From positions 1-6,562 of the forward strand of contig DAOWEE010000097.1 in the NCBI GenBank assembly GCA_030638625.1: a stretch of 6,562 nt of DNA. Direction: 5' to 3'. A model generated the notes under the pieces. The model ran no database searches. It saw only the letters and a program-made list of their open reading frames with translations, and was not told where the DNA came from. The position numbers were made by a program, and so were the translations under genes. This document shows positions 5,194 to 6,562 of this stretch, piece after piece. Positions within the stretch are counted from its first letter, which is position 1; every line of letters starts with the position of its first letter. The stretch comes from Methanosarcinales archaeon (GTDB lineage Archaea; Halobacteriota; Methanosarcinia; Methanosarcinales; Methanocomedenaceae).

Positions 5194-6358
5194 TTACTGC
5201 CTCGACCAGGACGTTTTCAAAATCTGCACAAACCTTTTGCCAGCTATAATTTTCATTTACAAATTCCATACCTTCAAAAGCCATTTTTCCCCTGATTTTT
5301 TTATCATTGTAAATCTGGATTACCACATGTTCTATCTCATCGCTACTGGTCGCATATAGTACCATATCACCAACTATTTCCCTGACACCACTTAGCTCAG
5401 AAGAAATTACAGGTTTACTGCATGCCATATATTCAAGTAATTTCAAAGGGAATGAATTTTGGCTGTCTGACGTGGTTTTTCGGGAGACCATACACACATC
5501 CATACAGGAGATATATACAGGCAATTCACTGGTTAAAACACTTCCAATAAATATGACATTTTCTGACATTCCATGTTGTCGGGCTGATTGTTTAAATTGA
5601 GATAACTTGTCGCCATCTCCTATAATTACCATCTTAACCTTATAGCCAGAATCAATTAATCGTTTTATTGCAATAAAAGTCTGTTCAAGTTCAACCCATT
5701 CACTCAATACCCCAAGAAATCCCAGAATAAAATCATGTTCTATTCCTAATTGTCTCTTCAAATTCCCGGAATCACAGGGGGAAAACAATTCAGTATCAAC
5801 ACCATTTGGTATTATTCTTGATTTTTCTGGTGGAAAGTTGTAGGAATTAAAAAGCGAATCAGTAACTAAAGTGATCTTATTAGATACTTTAAACGATTTA
5901 TTAAACATAAATTTACCCGCAGAATGTCCGATATTCTTGAACATACGAGGAATTTGTGGAGATGTCTTAATCGCTTCAGGCAAATCATCAGCCACATCAA
6001 ATACTGTAGGGATATCAAAAGATTTTAACTTTTTAGCCACATAATAACCTGCAATCAAGCTGTTAAAATTGACATGAATATCATATTCATTCAAATTCAG
6101 TTTTTCATTAAACGCATCGAAATTTTTTATTAACATCAATTCCTGTAACACAGGATTTATCCGCTTCTCAGTAATATAATTCAACCTGGCATCTTTCAGA
6201 CACTCTGCCAGATACTCATCATGCTTTTCCTCCAGCCACCAGGCTTTAACACTCAATACCGTGACCTCATGATTTCGGGACAGCCTTTTAATGATATGAT
6301 GCGGTCTCTGTGGATTGATACGCTTAACATCAGGTAGTGAAGTAATGAGTATTTTCAT
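5177..6358 (-). CDS. Glycosyltransferase, GT4-like (GT-B fold), 393 aa
   Basis: A complete cytoplasmic GT-B glycosyltransferase expected to move a sugar from a nucleotide-sugar donor to a glycan or lipid acceptor. The N-terminal acceptor domain starts MKILITSLPDVKRINPQRP and has a conserved-looking VFDVADDLPE at residues 119-128. The domain junction IPNGVDTELF lies at about 183-192, and the nucleotide-sugar-binding region has FLGVLSEW followed by SFPLKLLEYMACSKP at 302-316. E309 matches the second Glu of the GT4 E-x7-E motif, but the first position is Asn301, a variant I know from SFPLKLLEYMA-type enzymes. No signal peptide or membrane span is seen. The ATG is preceded by AGGGA with a 6-base spacer. 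It overlaps the upstream gene by 4 bases and the radical SAM gene by 17. Base composition is uneven: the middle is AT-rich (about 28% GC at 5881-5940) while the 5' end is nearer 40-50%. Substrate unknown. Confidence 0.93.
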   Translation of the reverse strand: MKILITSLPDVKRINPQRPHHIIKRLSRNHEVTVLSVKAWWLEEKHDEYLAECLKDARLNYITEKRINPVLQELMLIKNFDAFNEKLNLNEYDIHVNFNSLIAGYYVAKKLKSFDIPTVFDVADDLPEAIKTSPQIPRMFKNIGHSAGKFMFNKSFKVSNKITLVTDSLFNSYNFPPEKSRIIPNGVDTELFSPCDSGNLKRQLGIEHDFILGFLGVLSEWVELEQTFIAIKRLIDSGYKVKMVIIGDGDKLSQFKQSARQHGMSENVIFIGSVLTSELPVYISCMDVCMVSRKTTSDSQNSFPLKLLEYMACSKPVISSELSGVREIVGDMVLYATSSDEIEHVVIQIYNDKKIRGKMAFEGMEFVNENYSWQKVCADFENVLVEAVNEYTK

Positions 6359-6562
6359 GTAAAATCCCTGTTATCGTTTCTATCTCCCATCGCTGTATTA
6401 ATTAACACATCTTCCAATTTACCCACAATATTTGACCAGTCATAATTCTCTTCCACAAACTTCCTGCCATCAGCACCCAACCTTTTTCTCAACACCTCAT
6501 CTTCATAAAGTGCCAGTATCCTTTGCTTCAGCTCGTCCCTGCCTGAAGCATATAATACTCTC
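6355..6562 (-). CDS. Glycosyltransferase (GT4-type), C-terminal fragment, 5' end outside window
   Basis: Reading the minus strand from the window edge to a TGA stop (6357-6355) gives 68 residues, beginning RVLYASGRDELK and ending GDRNDNRDFT. The pattern is that of the extreme C-terminus of GT-B fold glycosyltransferases (Glycos_transf_1): a strand with LYASG, a helix of the type ELKQRILALYED, then RKRLGADGRKFVEENYDWSNIVGKLEDVL, the usual closing 'ENYDW' helix. The start and catalytic core are beyond the window, so donor and acceptor are unknown. Its TGA overlaps the ATG of the next gene as ATGA (4 bases), indicating translational coupling. The end resembles that of the following glycosyltransferase (ENYSW), so the two may be distant paralogues. 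Confidence is high for a real partial gene and for the fold, none for substrate. Confidence 0.85.
   Translation of the reverse strand, partial: RVLYASGRDELKQRILALYEDEVLRKRLGADGRKFVEENYDWSNIVGKLEDVLINTAMGDRNDNRDFT

Noticed and set aside
1..6562. Promoters, terminators, tRNA/rRNA genes, CRISPR arrays, insertion sequences, attachment sites
   Set aside because: I looked for regularly spaced repeats, inverted-repeat ends, transposase motifs, clover-leaf sequence and stem-loop/T-run ends. Nothing convincing appeared, and there is almost no noncoding sequence to hold them.

Overview
The window looks archaeal, most likely from a euryarchaeon of the Methanosarcinales/ANME type. This rests on heavy use of ATA (Ile) and AGA/AGG (Arg) codons, very compact gene spacing with GGAGG/GGTGG-type ribosome binding sites, and a membrane-protein start (SPATGYELSLY) that I associate with large archaeal polytopic membrane proteins. 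The lineage is an inference from memory, not a database result.

Everything lies on the minus strand and reads from high to low coordinates as one tightly packed operon: (1) C-terminal end of a GT4-type glycosyltransferase, cut by the window edge (6355-6562); (2) complete GT4-type glycosyltransferase (5177-6358); (3) radical SAM enzyme with a C-terminal SPASM/twitch-like cysteine cluster (4093-5193); (4) second complete glycosyltransferase (3117-4088, trimmed from a longer open frame); (5) class I SAM-dependent methyltransferase (2435-3133); (6) thymidylate-kinase-like P-loop kinase (1773-2432); (7) alkaline-phosphatase-superfamily phosphodiesterase/phosphatase with a GTG start (263-1780); (8) a membrane protein of 82 codons ending in TAG (34-282), whose frame continues past the TAG as hydrophobic sequence to the window edge. 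Adjacent genes overlap or are separated by at most 4 bases, so translational coupling is likely. I see no promoter, terminator, RNA gene, CRISPR array, insertion sequence or gene-free stretch over 300 bases.

Taken together this is a surface-glycan or glycolipid biosynthesis and modification locus: glycosyltransferases build the chain, the methyltransferase and radical SAM enzyme probably modify sugars or an acceptor, and the kinase and phosphatase-superfamily enzyme may add or remove phosphate groups. The exact product cannot be deduced.

The two points most worth pursuing are the in-frame TAG in the last gene (pyrrolysine readthrough, nonsense mutation or sequencing error) and a sharply AT-rich island at about 1.8-3.3 kb. 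One edge of that island falls inside a glycosyltransferase gene, which suggests the operon was assembled by recombination.
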